From NCBI GenBank assembly GCA_002382085.1, contig DFZK01000012.1, positions 186,001 to 250,000 on the forward strand: a stretch of DNA of 64,000 bases. The letters are read 5' to 3'. Below, piece by piece: positions 1-9,333 of this stretch. The notes beneath the pieces are model-generated. The model was not told where the DNA came from and made no database searches. It saw only the letters and a list, made by a program, of their open reading frames with translations. Numbering within the stretch: the stretch's first letter is position 1; every line of letters starts with the position of its first letter. The translations under genes and the position numbers were made by a program. The DNA is from Sulfurospirillum sp. UBA4058 (GTDB lineage: Bacteria > Campylobacterota > Campylobacteria > Campylobacterales > Sulfurospirillaceae).

Positions 1-457
1 TCACGCTCGGGTTACGTCCCCACACGATCACGACTTCGGATTTTTTGACATGTAAAGGAGAAAGCGAAAGATCCGCCCCTCTTCCTTGTACGATTCCGCT
101 TGTTCCCGCTTCTTCACATAGCGAACCGGAGGCAAAGACGGCTCCGTGTCGGGCAAAAAACGTTTTGGTTACGCTTTGCATCACGCCTAAATTGCCGCTT
201 CCTTTAAAATAGAGCGTACGCGAAGGCACGTAGGTTTGAAGCAGTGTTTCCAAGATTTCGCATGCCCGCTCTAAAGAGACGGTTTGACCCAAGTAGCGCG
301 CCTCTTCGACACGATCGAATTGACGGCAATGGTTGAGATGGTGGCAAAGATAGCCTTGCGTAATAGGGTGGGCTTTATTGCCCTTGAGTACGCGATTCTC
401 GTTAACGACGATACTACACCCGTCGAAACAATCCAAAGGACAGGTCGTAAGACGCAT
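1..457 (-). CDS. Molybdopterin oxidoreductase, N-terminal part (cut by window edge)
   Basis: My translation of the minus strand from the ATG at 455-457 stays open to base 1, giving about 152 residues of a larger protein. It begins MRLTTCPLDCFDGC, the cysteine pattern of an N-terminal [4Fe-4S] site in the DMSO-reductase family of Mo/W-bisPGD enzymes, with a further cysteine near residue 38. There is no twin-arginine signal, so a cytoplasmic enzyme is likely (inference). The substrate cannot be told from this part. A TATAAT-like -10 lies 34 bp upstream at 491-496. A near copy of the TTTACATGTAAA palindrome (TTACATGTCAAA) lies inside at about 45-56. Confidence 0.8.
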   Translation of the reverse strand, partial: MRLTTCPLDCFDGCSIVVNENRVLKGNKAHPITQGYLCHHLNHCRQFDRVEEARYLGQTVSLERACEILETLLQTYVPSRTLYFKGSGNLGVMQSVTKTFFARHGAVFASGSLCEEAGTSGIVQGRGADLSLSPLHVKKSEVVIVWGRNPSV

Positions 458-490
458 TTGATACCCTTTTAACGATGAGAAATGGTCTTA

Positions 491-496
491 ATTATA
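491..496 (-). promoter_or_regulatory. Probable -10 box of the molybdoenzyme gene
   Basis: Minus-strand TATAAT sits 34 bp upstream of the start at 457, in the 41-bp gap after the HD-GYP stop codon. A weak Shine-Dalgarno (AAAAGGG) follows. No clear -35 was seen. Confidence 0.4.
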
Positions 497-498
497 CC

Positions 499-2187
499 CT
501 AATTCTCCAAACGCAACAGTTTATCTTCCAAGATTTCCAAGCTTAAAGGCTCGTTTACGTCGATATCGAGATGCTGATATTCCATGCTTAAAGCATATTC
601 TTCCAACATAGCGTCTAAGCTCTCATAGCGCATATGCGTATGTTCTTGCGTATGGATGACTAAAAAATTGTCGCTGTAGGCTCGAACGATCATCGCTTCG
701 GGATAAATTTCGTGAATGCACTGAGCGATACGTCTTAAAAAAAGATCGCCTTTTTTCCAACCGTAACGTTTATTGTACTCGGCAAAATGCGTACAGTTCA
801 GATGATCGATACACAACAGTTTCATCGAACAATCCCCCGCATGCGCAAAGAGAAATTTGAGGTAATTGATATTGTAAAACCCGGTCAGTTGATCGCGAAA
901 GTAGTACGAAAAGCGCATCTCTTCCAATAAATCTTTGGGCATTTGCGTCGTATTTTCGGGTAAGCTTACGTTTTTGAACACTTTTTTAGCCGCAGCGACG
1001 ATGGAAGGATTGAATTGTTTACCGCTCTCTTCTTCTAAGAGAAAAAGTGCTTCTTCGCGACGCAAACATTTACGATACGCTCGATTTGTCGTCATTGCGT
1101 CAAACGCATCCGCGACGGTAATGATTTGCGAAAAAATCGGGATTTGATCTCCTTTTAGTCCGCTAGGATAGCCTCGTCCGTCGTAACGCTCGTGGTGGTG
1201 CAAAACGATGGTCGCCAATGCGCTAAAAGGCTCACGCGACAATAACTCGTAACTGGCGGTCGAATGGCGTTGAATCAGCGAATATTCCATCGAAGAGAGC
1301 GTATCGGGTTTGAGTAAGATCGAATCGGGAATCTCGATCTTTCCGATGTCGTGTAACATTCCCGCTTTATAGATAAAGTCGGCTTCGTCGTGGGAATAAC
1401 CGAGTTCAAGCGTCAGAAGTTTGGCATACTCGGCAACCCTTTGACTGTGACCCGCGGTATAGCTGTCGCGTTTTTCGACCATATCGATCAGCGCATACAT
1501 ACTCTCTTCGTAAAGTTTCGTTTTTTCGTTCAAATAGTTACGCCCTTTGGCGTGAATCCACCAAATCGCAAAGAGTCCCAAGCACCACGTTCCCAAATAC
1601 ATACCGATTAAAAAATAGTAGCTTTGCGCATTGGCTTCTCGAAACGTCGGTACTTGCATCGAAATCGTCGTAAATCCGAGCAACGCTCCGATCTTCTCGT
1701 CGCCGTGAACGTGACACGAGATACATGAGTGATTTGCCAACATCGGTACGGCATAAAAAAGGTATTTTCGTTCGTTTTTGTAAAAGATATCGTACGTATC
1801 GTGTTTCGTTTCTTTGACGTTGAAAAGTGCTTGTTTCACGCTCAAAGGTGCCTTCATCGCGTCAATATCTTTGTAAATCGAACTAATGGAAAGCTCCATA
1901 TCGCTATGGCGTGCTAAAACGGAGAGAAGATCGCGAAGGGAAAAATTACTGCGAATACTGTACTTTTGTTCATCGCTTAACGCTTTGGCTTTTTGTTCGT
2001 ATGCCCAATAGACAAAAGCGACCGACTGCTCGGCAACGCCTTTGATCTTTTCCAGAGAACTTTGCTCGATATGTTTCTCTTCGTTGATAAATTGGTATAC
2101 GACAAAAAGCGACGTTAAAAGCGTCCAGCAAATCGTCAGCAAAATAGCGATTTGTTTAAAATATTTAATTTTTTTGCTTAAGGACAT
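499..2187 (-). CDS. Membrane heme-sensor HD-GYP protein with degenerate GGDEF tail
   Basis: A 562-residue membrane signalling protein. A first transmembrane helix (about 12-31) is followed by a periplasmic Tll0287-like (DUF3365-type) domain with one CXXCH heme site (C155, C158, H159). A second helix lies at about 190-210. Next is an HD-GYP domain with H247, the HD pair at 279-280 (MLHDIGK) and HHHERYDGRGYP near 340, which predicts c-di-GMP phosphodiesterase activity. The last 120 residues resemble a GGDEF domain (RDQLTGFYNINYLK), but the signature is replaced by RAYSDNF, so this part is probably a catalytically dead regulatory module. Redox or gas sensing through the heme is inferred. The gene stands alone between glyS and the molybdoenzyme. 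Confidence 0.85.
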   Translation of the reverse strand: MSLSKKIKYFKQIAILLTICWTLLTSLFVVYQFINEEKHIEQSSLEKIKGVAEQSVAFVYWAYEQKAKALSDEQKYSIRSNFSLRDLLSVLARHSDMELSISSIYKDIDAMKAPLSVKQALFNVKETKHDTYDIFYKNERKYLFYAVPMLANHSCISCHVHGDEKIGALLGFTTISMQVPTFREANAQSYYFLIGMYLGTWCLGLFAIWWIHAKGRNYLNEKTKLYEESMYALIDMVEKRDSYTAGHSQRVAEYAKLLTLELGYSHDEADFIYKAGMLHDIGKIEIPDSILLKPDTLSSMEYSLIQRHSTASYELLSREPFSALATIVLHHHERYDGRGYPSGLKGDQIPIFSQIITVADAFDAMTTNRAYRKCLRREEALFLLEEESGKQFNPSIVAAAKKVFKNVSLPENTTQMPKDLLEEMRFSYYFRDQLTGFYNINYLKFLFAHAGDCSMKLLCIDHLNCTHFAEYNKRYGWKKGDLFLRRIAQCIHEIYPEAMIVRAYSDNFLVIHTQEHTHMRYESLDAMLEEYALSMEYQHLDIDVNEPLSLEILEDKLLRLEN

Positions 2188-2278
2188 CTTTGTTTGTCAT
2201 CTTTTTTTAATTTAGTAAAAATAATTTTACCAATTATGCCCCAACTAAACTTAAGCAACGATTTAAGAAGAAAAAGGA

Positions 2279-2308
2279 AGGAAAAATGAGGAGAGCGTGC
2301 CTCCTCAT
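2279..2308 (-). terminator. Intrinsic terminator of glyS
   Basis: Just after the glyS stop the minus strand has a perfect 8-bp stem (ATGAGGAG with CTCCTCAT, 7-nt loop) followed by a T-rich run. This is a standard factor-independent terminator. Confidence 0.75.
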
Positions 2309-2314
2309 CTAAGG

Positions 2315-4366
2315 TTAAATGCTAATTTCTTTGATATCGGCGATCGATTTAAATGCAAGATAAATCGAAGCGATCAGGTTTTGGCGATTGGCTCTTCGTG
2401 CAAGATCGTCCGTATTGACCATGACGTTATCGAAAAAGGCGTCGATAGCGGGTTTAAGCCCGAAAAGCGCGTCAAGATGCTCTTCGTACGAATCGTAGCG
2501 TTTGGCGTTAACGGCTTGAAACGCTTCAAAAAGTGCTTTTTCGTGTACGTCGTCGAATAACGCCTCGTCGATGCGAAGCTCACTGTTTAATTGCATATTT
2601 TTGATGATATTCGCAACCCTTTTAAAAGTCGAGAACATCTCTTTAAATCCTTCACTCGTCGCAATCGAGGATAAAGCTTTGATTTTATCGGCAAGCCGTA
2701 CGATGTCCCGTTCTCCGCTATCGATGACCGCCGTGATAATCGAAGGATTGACGTCGAAAAATTGATACAAACGCTCCAAAAAGAAGGTTTCCAAGACGGC
2801 AAAGTCAAAAGGCTGATACCCTTGTGCCAAAGCCCGTAAATCGTTTTTAATATCAAACGCGATGCGTTGATCCAAAACGATTTTAATAATACCGTTGACC
2901 GCACGTCGAAGCGCGTAAGGGTCTTTATTTCCCGTCGGAATTTTTTGAATGCTAAAGAGTGCAATTAACGAATCTAGCTTGTACGCCAAAGCGACGATAG
3001 CACTAAAAAGCGTACTCGGAAGCGCGCTCTCTTCGGAATTGGGGAGGTATTGTTCTTTCAACGCCAACGCCACGAGAGGCTCTTCGCCCGCCGCCGTTGC
3101 GTAGTAGTAGCCCATCAAGCCCTGAAGCTCCGTAAATTCGTACACCATTTCAGAAAGCAAATCGCTTTTAGAGTACATCACGGCTTTGTGCATTAAAGCG
3201 TTTAAAGCCGCTTCGTCGATCGGCGCATGTTGCGCTAAAAGCGTCGATGCGTATCGGTGCGTTAAATATTCGGCAATCGCTTTTTCGCGAAGCTCTTTAT
3301 CTAAAAGCGATCCTAAGCCCTCAAGGTAGGTAATGTCGCTTAAGCCTTCGTAACGAAGAGTGTTTTTGAGGTCGTTTTCCCAAAAGAAAAGCGCGTCGGA
3401 AAGTCGGGCACGCAGCACTTTTTCGTTGCCTTTAACGATCAAATCGTAATCGTCGCTGATTGCATTGGAAACGACGATGAAACGATTGCTCAGTTTTCCC
3501 TCTTTAAAGACGGGGAAGTAACGTTGATTCTCTTTCATCGACGTAATAATTACTTCGGGAGGCAAGCGTAAAAAACGCTCTTCAAACGAACCGATCAAGG
3601 CTTTAGGATACTCCGTAATCGCGACGACTTCCGCCAAAAGGTCCGCGTCGATTTCGATATGAACGCCCTCTTTGGCTTCGATCGCTTTAAAGTCGTCTAA
3701 AATGATCGCTTCGCGTTTATGCGGATACAACACGACGCCGCGATTTTCCAATCGCTCGAAATAATCACCCGCAAACATGTACGCAAAAGGCTCGTACGAA
3801 ACCGTTCGATGGGGATACGAAAACGGCGTCGACTCGACGCCGAAGAGTGAAAAGCCGATATGTTCATCGCCGAGCATACACCCGATCCAACGAATCGGAC
3901 GAATAAAATGCTCCTCTAAAAAGCCCCAACGCATCGATTTACCGAAATTGAGTCCTTTCAGAAAAGCCTCGATCATCCCTTTAAGCAACTGTTTACTGGC
4001 TTGTCCTTCAACGACTTTTTTGTAGTAAAGAACCGCTTTACCGTCTTTTTCGCCTTGTGCGATTTCGCTGAAATCGACGCCGCATTTTTTAGCAAAACTC
4101 AGTGCCGCGGGAGTCGGTTCACCGTCTTTAAACGCAACGCTTAAAGGTGCGCCGAAGAACTCTTCTTCACGCGCTTCTTGTTCGACGGGAAACGCTTGAT
4201 GCCACAATACGAGACGACGCGGCGTATAGTAAAACTTAAATTCACACGCCAAAGCGTTTTTTTCTAAAATATCGAGCCAGAGTTTTTCAATGTTGGGAAG
4301 TTCTTTTAAGAAGGGAACGGCGGGAAGCTCTTCGACGCCTATTTCAATTAAAAGGGGTTTGATCAT
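2315..4366 (-). CDS. glyS: Glycyl-tRNA synthetase beta subunit
   Basis: At 683 residues this is full length for the beta subunit of the bacterial alpha2beta2 glycyl-tRNA synthetase, which binds tRNA-Gly. It opens with the family signature LLIEIGVEELPA and carries conserved blocks such as YPHRTVSYEPF, PPEVIITSMKENQRYFPVF and PTGNKDPYALRRA. The alpha subunit (glyQ) is not in the window. The Shine-Dalgarno AAAGG overlaps the palindrome TTTACATGTAAA at 4376-4387, six bases before the ATG. A terminator follows the stop. Confidence 0.97.
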   Translation of the reverse strand: MIKPLLIEIGVEELPAVPFLKELPNIEKLWLDILEKNALACEFKFYYTPRRLVLWHQAFPVEQEAREEEFFGAPLSVAFKDGEPTPAALSFAKKCGVDFSEIAQGEKDGKAVLYYKKVVEGQASKQLLKGMIEAFLKGLNFGKSMRWGFLEEHFIRPIRWIGCMLGDEHIGFSLFGVESTPFSYPHRTVSYEPFAYMFAGDYFERLENRGVVLYPHKREAIILDDFKAIEAKEGVHIEIDADLLAEVVAITEYPKALIGSFEERFLRLPPEVIITSMKENQRYFPVFKEGKLSNRFIVVSNAISDDYDLIVKGNEKVLRARLSDALFFWENDLKNTLRYEGLSDITYLEGLGSLLDKELREKAIAEYLTHRYASTLLAQHAPIDEAALNALMHKAVMYSKSDLLSEMVYEFTELQGLMGYYYATAAGEEPLVALALKEQYLPNSEESALPSTLFSAIVALAYKLDSLIALFSIQKIPTGNKDPYALRRAVNGIIKIVLDQRIAFDIKNDLRALAQGYQPFDFAVLETFFLERLYQFFDVNPSIITAVIDSGERDIVRLADKIKALSSIATSEGFKEMFSTFKRVANIIKNMQLNSELRIDEALFDDVHEKALFEAFQAVNAKRYDSYEEHLDALFGLKPAIDAFFDNVMVNTDDLARRANRQNLIASIYLAFKSIADIKEISI

Positions 4367-4372
4367 CGATCG

Positions 4373-4444
4373 ACCTTTACATGTAAAGAATTTAGGTTTA
4401 TTGTAACCAAGAGTTGGTTAAATCGTCCTTTTACATGTAAAGGT
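4373..4444. repeat. Paired TTTACATGTAAA palindromes flanking the glyS leader
   Basis: Two exact palindromes (4376-4387 and 4430-4441) lie 54 bp apart and are extended outwards to an inverted pair, GACCTTTACATGTAAA and TTTACATGTAAAGGTC. Together they bound a 72-bp element that fills most of the gap between glyS and the YgaP-like gene. The inner copy provides the glyS ribosome-binding site. Confidence 0.8.
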
Positions 4445-4452
4445 CAAACGCC

Positions 4453-4656
4453 TTAGGCTTTGGATTTACAATGCCCGACCCATTTGCTTAAGAGCCAAAT
4501 CGAAGGGCAAAAATCGGTAATCGCCCAAACGACGATCATCGCGATCACGAAGCCTAGCAAAATCGTACCGTAAATCGAACCGGCACTCATCAAGCAACAC
4601 GCGATCAAAAGTACCGCCGCCATCATTAAACGTTGAAGTTTTTCTGCACATCTCAT
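4453..4656 (-). CDS. YgaP-like DUF2892 small membrane protein
   Basis: A 67-residue protein made of two hydrophobic helices (about 8-27 and 28-47) followed by a short tail containing CPSIWLL. This is the layout of the DUF2892/YgaP membrane segment. It lacks the rhodanese domain fused to it in E. coli YgaP. It lies immediately upstream of glyS on the same strand and may be its own transcription unit. Its function is unknown. Confidence 0.75.
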   Translation of the reverse strand: MRCAEKLQRLMMAAVLLIACCLMSAGSIYGTILLGFVIAMIVVWAITDFCPSIWLLSKWVGHCKSKA

Positions 4657-4730
4657 ATCGTATCCTTTTATCTCATTTATAAGGTATAACTATAAAAAGA
4701 AGGCACTTAGAAACGTGTTATTTTTTAAAA

Positions 4731-5666
4731 TTACTCTTTTGGCGTATGGAAAATCGCAGTTATCGGGAAGTGATCGGAATAACCGACGCCAAGGTGTTGC
4801 CCTCGTCCTCTATCGCTGATTTGCCAGCGATTGGGGTTGCCTTTTTCGTCTAACATGTAAGGGGCGATAAAGACGCGCATCGAAGAGGAAACATACTCGA
4901 TATTTTTGCGATCAAAAAGCGTTTTTGAGACGATAATATGATCTAAGGTCTCCTTTTCTTTGCCGTAACTGTGCGAATAACGTGCATTTTGCGGTAAATC
5001 GTACCATAAATTATACAGCGGTGCATTTTTGTCTCCGGCTTTCAAAAACGTTGAGAGTCCCATACCCCAATGCCCTTTGCGCTCCTGATAAGGCGAATTC
5101 AAATCGCCTATCACGATCGCTTCGGCGTTTTTGTCTTGTTCCAAGAGATTGTGCAAGGTTTTTGCGTAAACGAGCCGTTCGTCCTCTTTTTCTTTATACG
5201 CCGGCCAATGGCTGACGTAAAGCGTTAGCGGATACCTGCCGACGCGCAAAGAGAGCTTGTGAATGCCTCTGGGTTGATCGGGAAGCCAAAACGTTTGCGT
5301 TTTTTCGATCGGAAAGCGCGAAAGCAATGCCGCTTCCACGTTCACGCGCTCTTTTTTTTTGGGATAAAAGACAAACGCGTACGCTTTATCGCCGAGTGCC
5401 GCATTTAAACGCTCTAAGACCGCTTGATTCTCGACCTCTTCTAAGGCGATGACGTCCGCGTCGATATCGCGTATAACACGTGCAAGATTGGCGATTTTGA
5501 TGCGAAGCATCGCTTCGTTCCAACCGTGTTTGGTATTGGGGGTATACTCTTGGTATTCGCCGCCTTGAAGGCTAGCGTCGAACAAATTTTCGACGTTGTA
5601 GTTGGCGACTTTAAACTCGAGTGCTCCAAGCACCAAAGGGCAAAGAAGCCACAAAAAACGCATCAA
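4731..5666 (-). CDS. Secreted endonuclease/exonuclease/phosphatase-family protein
   Basis: A 311-residue protein with an N-terminal signal peptide (MMRFLWLLCPLVLGAL). The fold markers of the EEP superfamily (DNase I-like) are clear: NYNVENLFD at the start, EEVENQAVL (catalytic Glu region), VSHWPAYK, IGDLNSP (Asp-Asn) and YSDHFPI (final Asp-His). It is probably a periplasmic or secreted metal-dependent nuclease or phosphodiesterase. The true substrate is not evident. Its start overlaps the stop of the carbonic anhydrase gene by 4 bp, so the two are probably co-transcribed. Confidence 0.85.
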   Translation of the reverse strand: MMRFLWLLCPLVLGALEFKVANYNVENLFDASLQGGEYQEYTPNTKHGWNEAMLRIKIANLARVIRDIDADVIALEEVENQAVLERLNAALGDKAYAFVFYPKKKERVNVEAALLSRFPIEKTQTFWLPDQPRGIHKLSLRVGRYPLTLYVSHWPAYKEKEDERLVYAKTLHNLLEQDKNAEAIVIGDLNSPYQERKGHWGMGLSTFLKAGDKNAPLYNLWYDLPQNARYSHSYGKEKETLDHIIVSKTLFDRKNIEYVSSSMRVFIAPYMLDEKGNPNRWQISDRGRGQHLGVGYSDHFPITAIFHTPKE

Positions 5667-6307
5667 ACCTCACATCCCAACATCGGCTCAAATTCGCCCG
5701 TTTCGGTATTGAAGTACTCCAACTCTCCCGTTTCCAAATGGTAGTACCACGAACGAATAAAAAGCTCTCCTTCATTCACGCGTCGTTCGACGTCCGGATA
5801 GGTTAGCAAATTTTTGGACTGAAATAAAAGCGAGATTTTTTCCGTCAATTCCAGACGTTTGGCATGATCGATATTTTGCCCTAGTTTGGCTTCCACGTAA
5901 TTTTTGGCATCCAGTCCTAATTGCAACCACTTTTTGACATGGACTAAGTTAATGTCGGTAATTTTCGTATACATCGTTTCGATGGCTCCGCAATGCGAAT
6001 GACCGCACACGATAATATCGGTTACTTCCAACACCGAAACGGCATATTCGATGCCTGCCGCCGTCGCGTGATAATCATCGTCCGGAGCAAAAGGCGGAAC
6101 GAAATTTCCGATATTGCGCAAAACGAATAACTCTCCCGGTGCCGCATCGGTAATCAAGGTCGGGTCGACGCGCGAATCGCTGCACGCAATAAAAAGAACC
6201 TTAGGATTTTGTCCGTTTTTGACCAAGTCTAAAAACTTATTTTCGTATTTTTTAAACTTCGTATCTTTAAACTTCTCGTAACCGCTTATTAAATCCGCTA
6301 TTTTCAT
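5663..6307 (-). CDS. can: Beta-class carbonic anhydrase
   Basis: A 214-residue cytoplasmic zinc enzyme that interconverts CO2 and bicarbonate. Zinc ligands are visible as CSDSR (C42, with D44/R46) and CGHSHCGA (H103, C106). Length and motifs match the bacterial beta family. The Shine-Dalgarno GAGGAG precedes the ATG, and a TATAAT-like -10 sits at 6337-6342 on the minus strand. It supplies bicarbonate for carboxylations, important in CO2-dependent Campylobacterota (family knowledge). Confidence 0.95.
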   Translation of the reverse strand: MKIADLISGYEKFKDTKFKKYENKFLDLVKNGQNPKVLFIACSDSRVDPTLITDAAPGELFVLRNIGNFVPPFAPDDDYHATAAGIEYAVSVLEVTDIIVCGHSHCGAIETMYTKITDINLVHVKKWLQLGLDAKNYVEAKLGQNIDHAKRLELTEKISLLFQSKNLLTYPDVERRVNEGELFIRSWYYHLETGELEYFNTETGEFEPMLGCEV

Positions 6308-6336
6308 CGTCGCTCCTCGGTAGTTTCAACGACGTC

Positions 6337-6342
6337 ATTATA
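6337..6342 (-). promoter_or_regulatory. Probable -10 box for can
   Basis: Minus-strand TATAAT 30 bp upstream of the can start, in the divergent can/ppnP intergenic region. No convincing -35 was seen. Confidence 0.45.
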
Positions 6343-6415
6343 TACAAAGAGCATGAAAAAGAAATTACAAGCTCGAAACGATTATAATTAGGAAACTCTA
6401 TTCTAAAGGAAATTT

Positions 6416-6727
6416 ATGGAATGTACCAATGTGACGGTCGTCAAAAAAGCCAATGTCTATTATGACGGAAACGTGGTCAGTCGAACCGTTAAATGGGAAG
6501 ACGGAACGACCAAAACACTCGGCTTTATGCAAAAAGGCGATTATACCTTTCGTACCGGCGTCGCCGAAGTGATGGAGATTTTAAGCGGTGAATTGAGCGT
6601 CGAACTACCGGATAGCAAAGAGCCTCTTACGATCTGCGGCGAAGCGACGTTTCGCGTTCCGGCAAACTCCTCGTTTACGCTACATGTCAAGACGTTTGCG
6701 GATTATTGTTGTTCTTACGTTTCATAA
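6416..6727 (+). CDS. ppnP: Pyrimidine/purine nucleoside phosphorylase PpnP
   Basis: A 103-residue cupin-fold protein of the DUF1255/YaiE family. The family phosphorolyses several nucleosides to base and ribose-1-phosphate. Characteristic blocks are NVYYDGNVVSRTV, TLGFMQKGDYTF, EVMEILSGELSV and FRVPANSSF. AAAGGA lies five bases before the ATG and a TATAAT about 40 bp upstream. Its 3' end overlaps the convergent GGDEF-EAL gene by 41 bp. Confidence 0.93.
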   Translation: MECTNVTVVKKANVYYDGNVVSRTVKWEDGTTKTLGFMQKGDYTFRTGVAEVMEILSGELSVELPDSKEPLTICGEATFRVPANSSFTLHVKTFADYCCSYVS

Positions 6728-9320
6728 TTTCGGGATGCAAGCGTAACGCTTCGAGATCTTCGACGCTTAAGGGTTTACTAAAATAGTACCCTTGAGCCTC
6801 GTCGCACCCGTGTTCTTTGAGAAAGTCAAGCTGCTCTTTCGTCTCTACGCCCTCGGCAATAACCTTTAATCCCAAGCTTTTCCCCAAAGCGATAATCGTC
6901 TTAACGATCTCTTTATCCTCGGGATCGCTGTGAATATCGCGAATAAACGATTGATCGATTTTGAGTTTATAGACTTTAAAGCGTTTCAAATAACTCAACG
7001 ACGAGTATCCCGTACCGAAATCATCGATCGAAAGGCGTATGCCTTGCGCCACGAGCGCGTTCATCGTTTCAATGGCATGTTCGGGATTTTCCGCCGCGAC
7101 GCTTTCGGTCAATTCCAACTCCAAATATTCCGCGGGAAGCTTCACTTCGTCCAAAATCGTTCCGACCAGATGCGACAAATGCGTATGATGGAACTGTACC
7201 GCCGAGAGGTTTACCGCTACGCTAATCGGAGGAAATCCGACCTCAATCCACTGTTTCATGCGCATCGCAGCACTTCGCATCACCCACTCGCCGATCAGTA
7301 AAATTTGCCCGCTCTCTTCGGCAATCGGAATAAATTCGGCGGGAGAAATCGTCCCAAGTTCCGGATGCGTCCATCGCAAGAGAGCCTCAACGCCGACGAT
7401 CGTTCCCTCTTTCAACGAAATTTGCGGCTGATAATGAAGGCTTAATTCCCCTCGCGTGTGAGCATAACGCAAGGCATTTTCAAGGCTCAAAAGTCGCGCC
7501 GAGCGGCTTTGAATCTCGGACGTAAAAAAGCGGTAATTGTTTCTGCCGTCTTTTTTTGCCAAATACATCGCGGCATCGGCACTTTTAAACAAACTCTCAA
7601 CGTCTTTTCCGTCGTTTGGATACAAGGCGATCCCGATCGAAGCGGTAATGACGAGTTCATGTTCTTGTAAAACGATCGGTTGTTCAATTGTCTGTAAAGC
7701 ACGCTTTGCCGTATGCACCGCATCATCGACGCGCACGCTGGGTAAAACCATCACAAATTCGTCTCCGCCTTGCCTTGAGAGCGTATCGACGGGGCGAATC
7801 AAGCTTTTAAGCCGTTTGGAAACCTTGACGAGCAGTTCGTCGCCGAACGCATGTCCCAAGGTATCGTTGATATTTTTAAAATGATCGAAGTCGATAAATA
7901 AAACCGCTAATTGTTCGTGTTTTTTCTCCATCATCGTCAAATCGTGTTCGAGACGTAAATGCAATTGCACTTTATTCGGTAGCGAGGTTAAAGGATCGAA
8001 ATACTCCAAACGCTCCAATTTGACTTCGCTTTCCCTGCGCGCCGTTATATCGCGAGCAATGCCCAAAACGCCGATCAATTCGCCTTTAGCGTCGTACATC
8101 GGCGTTTTGATCGTCTCGAACAAACCGTTGTAGCCGTCTTCTTTAAAACACAGCTCTTCTTCGTTGGTGACCGACGTTTGAGCATCGATCGCGATGAGAT
8201 CGTTGGTTCTGAAAAAATCCGCCGATTGTTTCTCAACAAAGTCGTAATCCGTTTTCCCTACGATATCGGCTTCTTTAGCTCCGTACAACCGCTCGAAAGC
8301 ACGGTTGCAAAACAAAAAAGTACCGTCGGGATTTTTCAAAAAGACCAAGTCCGGAACCGCATCCAAAAGAGTCGATAGACGCTGTTCAAGGATCTCTTTT
8401 TCATTATGCGTTTGAATCATTCTTGATTCCAAAGCCTTTTTGGCGATACGCAAATCGACAAAAAACTTTGCCATATACGCCGACAAGAGAGAAAAAGCCA
8501 GCACGATTAACTCGCGTAACATCAGTGCCGAAGCATCGCCCCAACCTCGGTGCGGCGACATGTGAATCATCCATCGTCCGTTAGGAACGTCAAAACCGTA
8601 CTCGACCGGACGAACAAGACTCGAAGCATCGGAAGCGTAAATGACCTGTTTTTGACGGCTTTGAGGATCAATCCGCCAAACTTCGTACGCCATCGTTTCC
8701 CCGCTCAACGAGGCCGCTTTAACCGTCTCAAAAATATCCGAAATACGAATAATCGCTACGGCAAATCCCCAAAACGTTTCGTTGTGATCTTTGGTTTCAA
8801 AAATCGGTAACCGTCCGGCAAGCCCGACGCCGCCTTGAACAAGATTGAAAGGACCGGCAAGCGTCAAAGTTCCCCTCTCTTTGGCTAAAAGGGCTTCGGT
8901 TTGCTGTGAAGCCGTTTCAAACAGATTAAGCCCTAACGCTTTTTCATTGCCTTTTAAAGGCGCAACTTGTTGTACAATGCCTTTAGGCGCGATCGCCAAC
9001 TCGATGACGCCGGGGTAAAAAGGCAAAATATCGTTGGCAACGCTCTCAAAATTTTCAATACGGGTATTATTGTTTTCATTGAGGAGGGCTTGCAGCATAT
9101 ACGTCGACGAGAGTGCTCTTTCCAACATCGACTTAATATCGTAACCGTAGTTCGTCGCGATCGCTTCGACGTATTTACGTTCGGTATCGAGTTCAAAGGT
9201 ATGAAAACGGTATACGACCAAAGAAAGCAAGACAAACATGCTCATAAAAACCGATACCAAAACGGTTTTAGGTTGATTGAGTCGTTGAACGATCGTATGT
9301 ATCACGGCTACCCCTCGCAT
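6687..9320 (-). CDS. CHASE-PAS-GGDEF-EAL c-di-GMP enzyme
   Basis: An 877-residue inner-membrane protein. Order: TM helix about 18-38, a periplasmic CHASE-like sensor (about 60-260), a second helix near 270-290, a PAS domain (about 320-430), GGDEF (about 445-600, intact RQGGDEF) and EAL (about 620-865, with EALLRW, ELTES and DDFGTGYSSLSYL). Both catalytic signatures look intact, so it could make or degrade c-di-GMP. In many such hybrids one activity dominates. The last 41 bp overlap ppnP tail to tail. The ligand is unknown. Confidence 0.9.
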   Translation of the reverse strand: MRGVAVIHTIVQRLNQPKTVLVSVFMSMFVLLSLVVYRFHTFELDTERKYVEAIATNYGYDIKSMLERALSSTYMLQALLNENNNTRIENFESVANDILPFYPGVIELAIAPKGIVQQVAPLKGNEKALGLNLFETASQQTEALLAKERGTLTLAGPFNLVQGGVGLAGRLPIFETKDHNETFWGFAVAIIRISDIFETVKAASLSGETMAYEVWRIDPQSRQKQVIYASDASSLVRPVEYGFDVPNGRWMIHMSPHRGWGDASALMLRELIVLAFSLLSAYMAKFFVDLRIAKKALESRMIQTHNEKEILEQRLSTLLDAVPDLVFLKNPDGTFLFCNRAFERLYGAKEADIVGKTDYDFVEKQSADFFRTNDLIAIDAQTSVTNEEELCFKEDGYNGLFETIKTPMYDAKGELIGVLGIARDITARRESEVKLERLEYFDPLTSLPNKVQLHLRLEHDLTMMEKKHEQLAVLFIDFDHFKNINDTLGHAFGDELLVKVSKRLKSLIRPVDTLSRQGGDEFVMVLPSVRVDDAVHTAKRALQTIEQPIVLQEHELVITASIGIALYPNDGKDVESLFKSADAAMYLAKKDGRNNYRFFTSEIQSRSARLLSLENALRYAHTRGELSLHYQPQISLKEGTIVGVEALLRWTHPELGTISPAEFIPIAEESGQILLIGEWVMRSAAMRMKQWIEVGFPPISVAVNLSAVQFHHTHLSHLVGTILDEVKLPAEYLELELTESVAAENPEHAIETMNALVAQGIRLSIDDFGTGYSSLSYLKRFKVYKLKIDQSFIRDIHSDPEDKEIVKTIIALGKSLGLKVIAEGVETKEQLDFLKEHGCDEAQGYYFSKPLSVEDLEALRLHPEIMKRKNNNNPQTS

Positions 9321-9333
9321 TTACGCTATTGTA

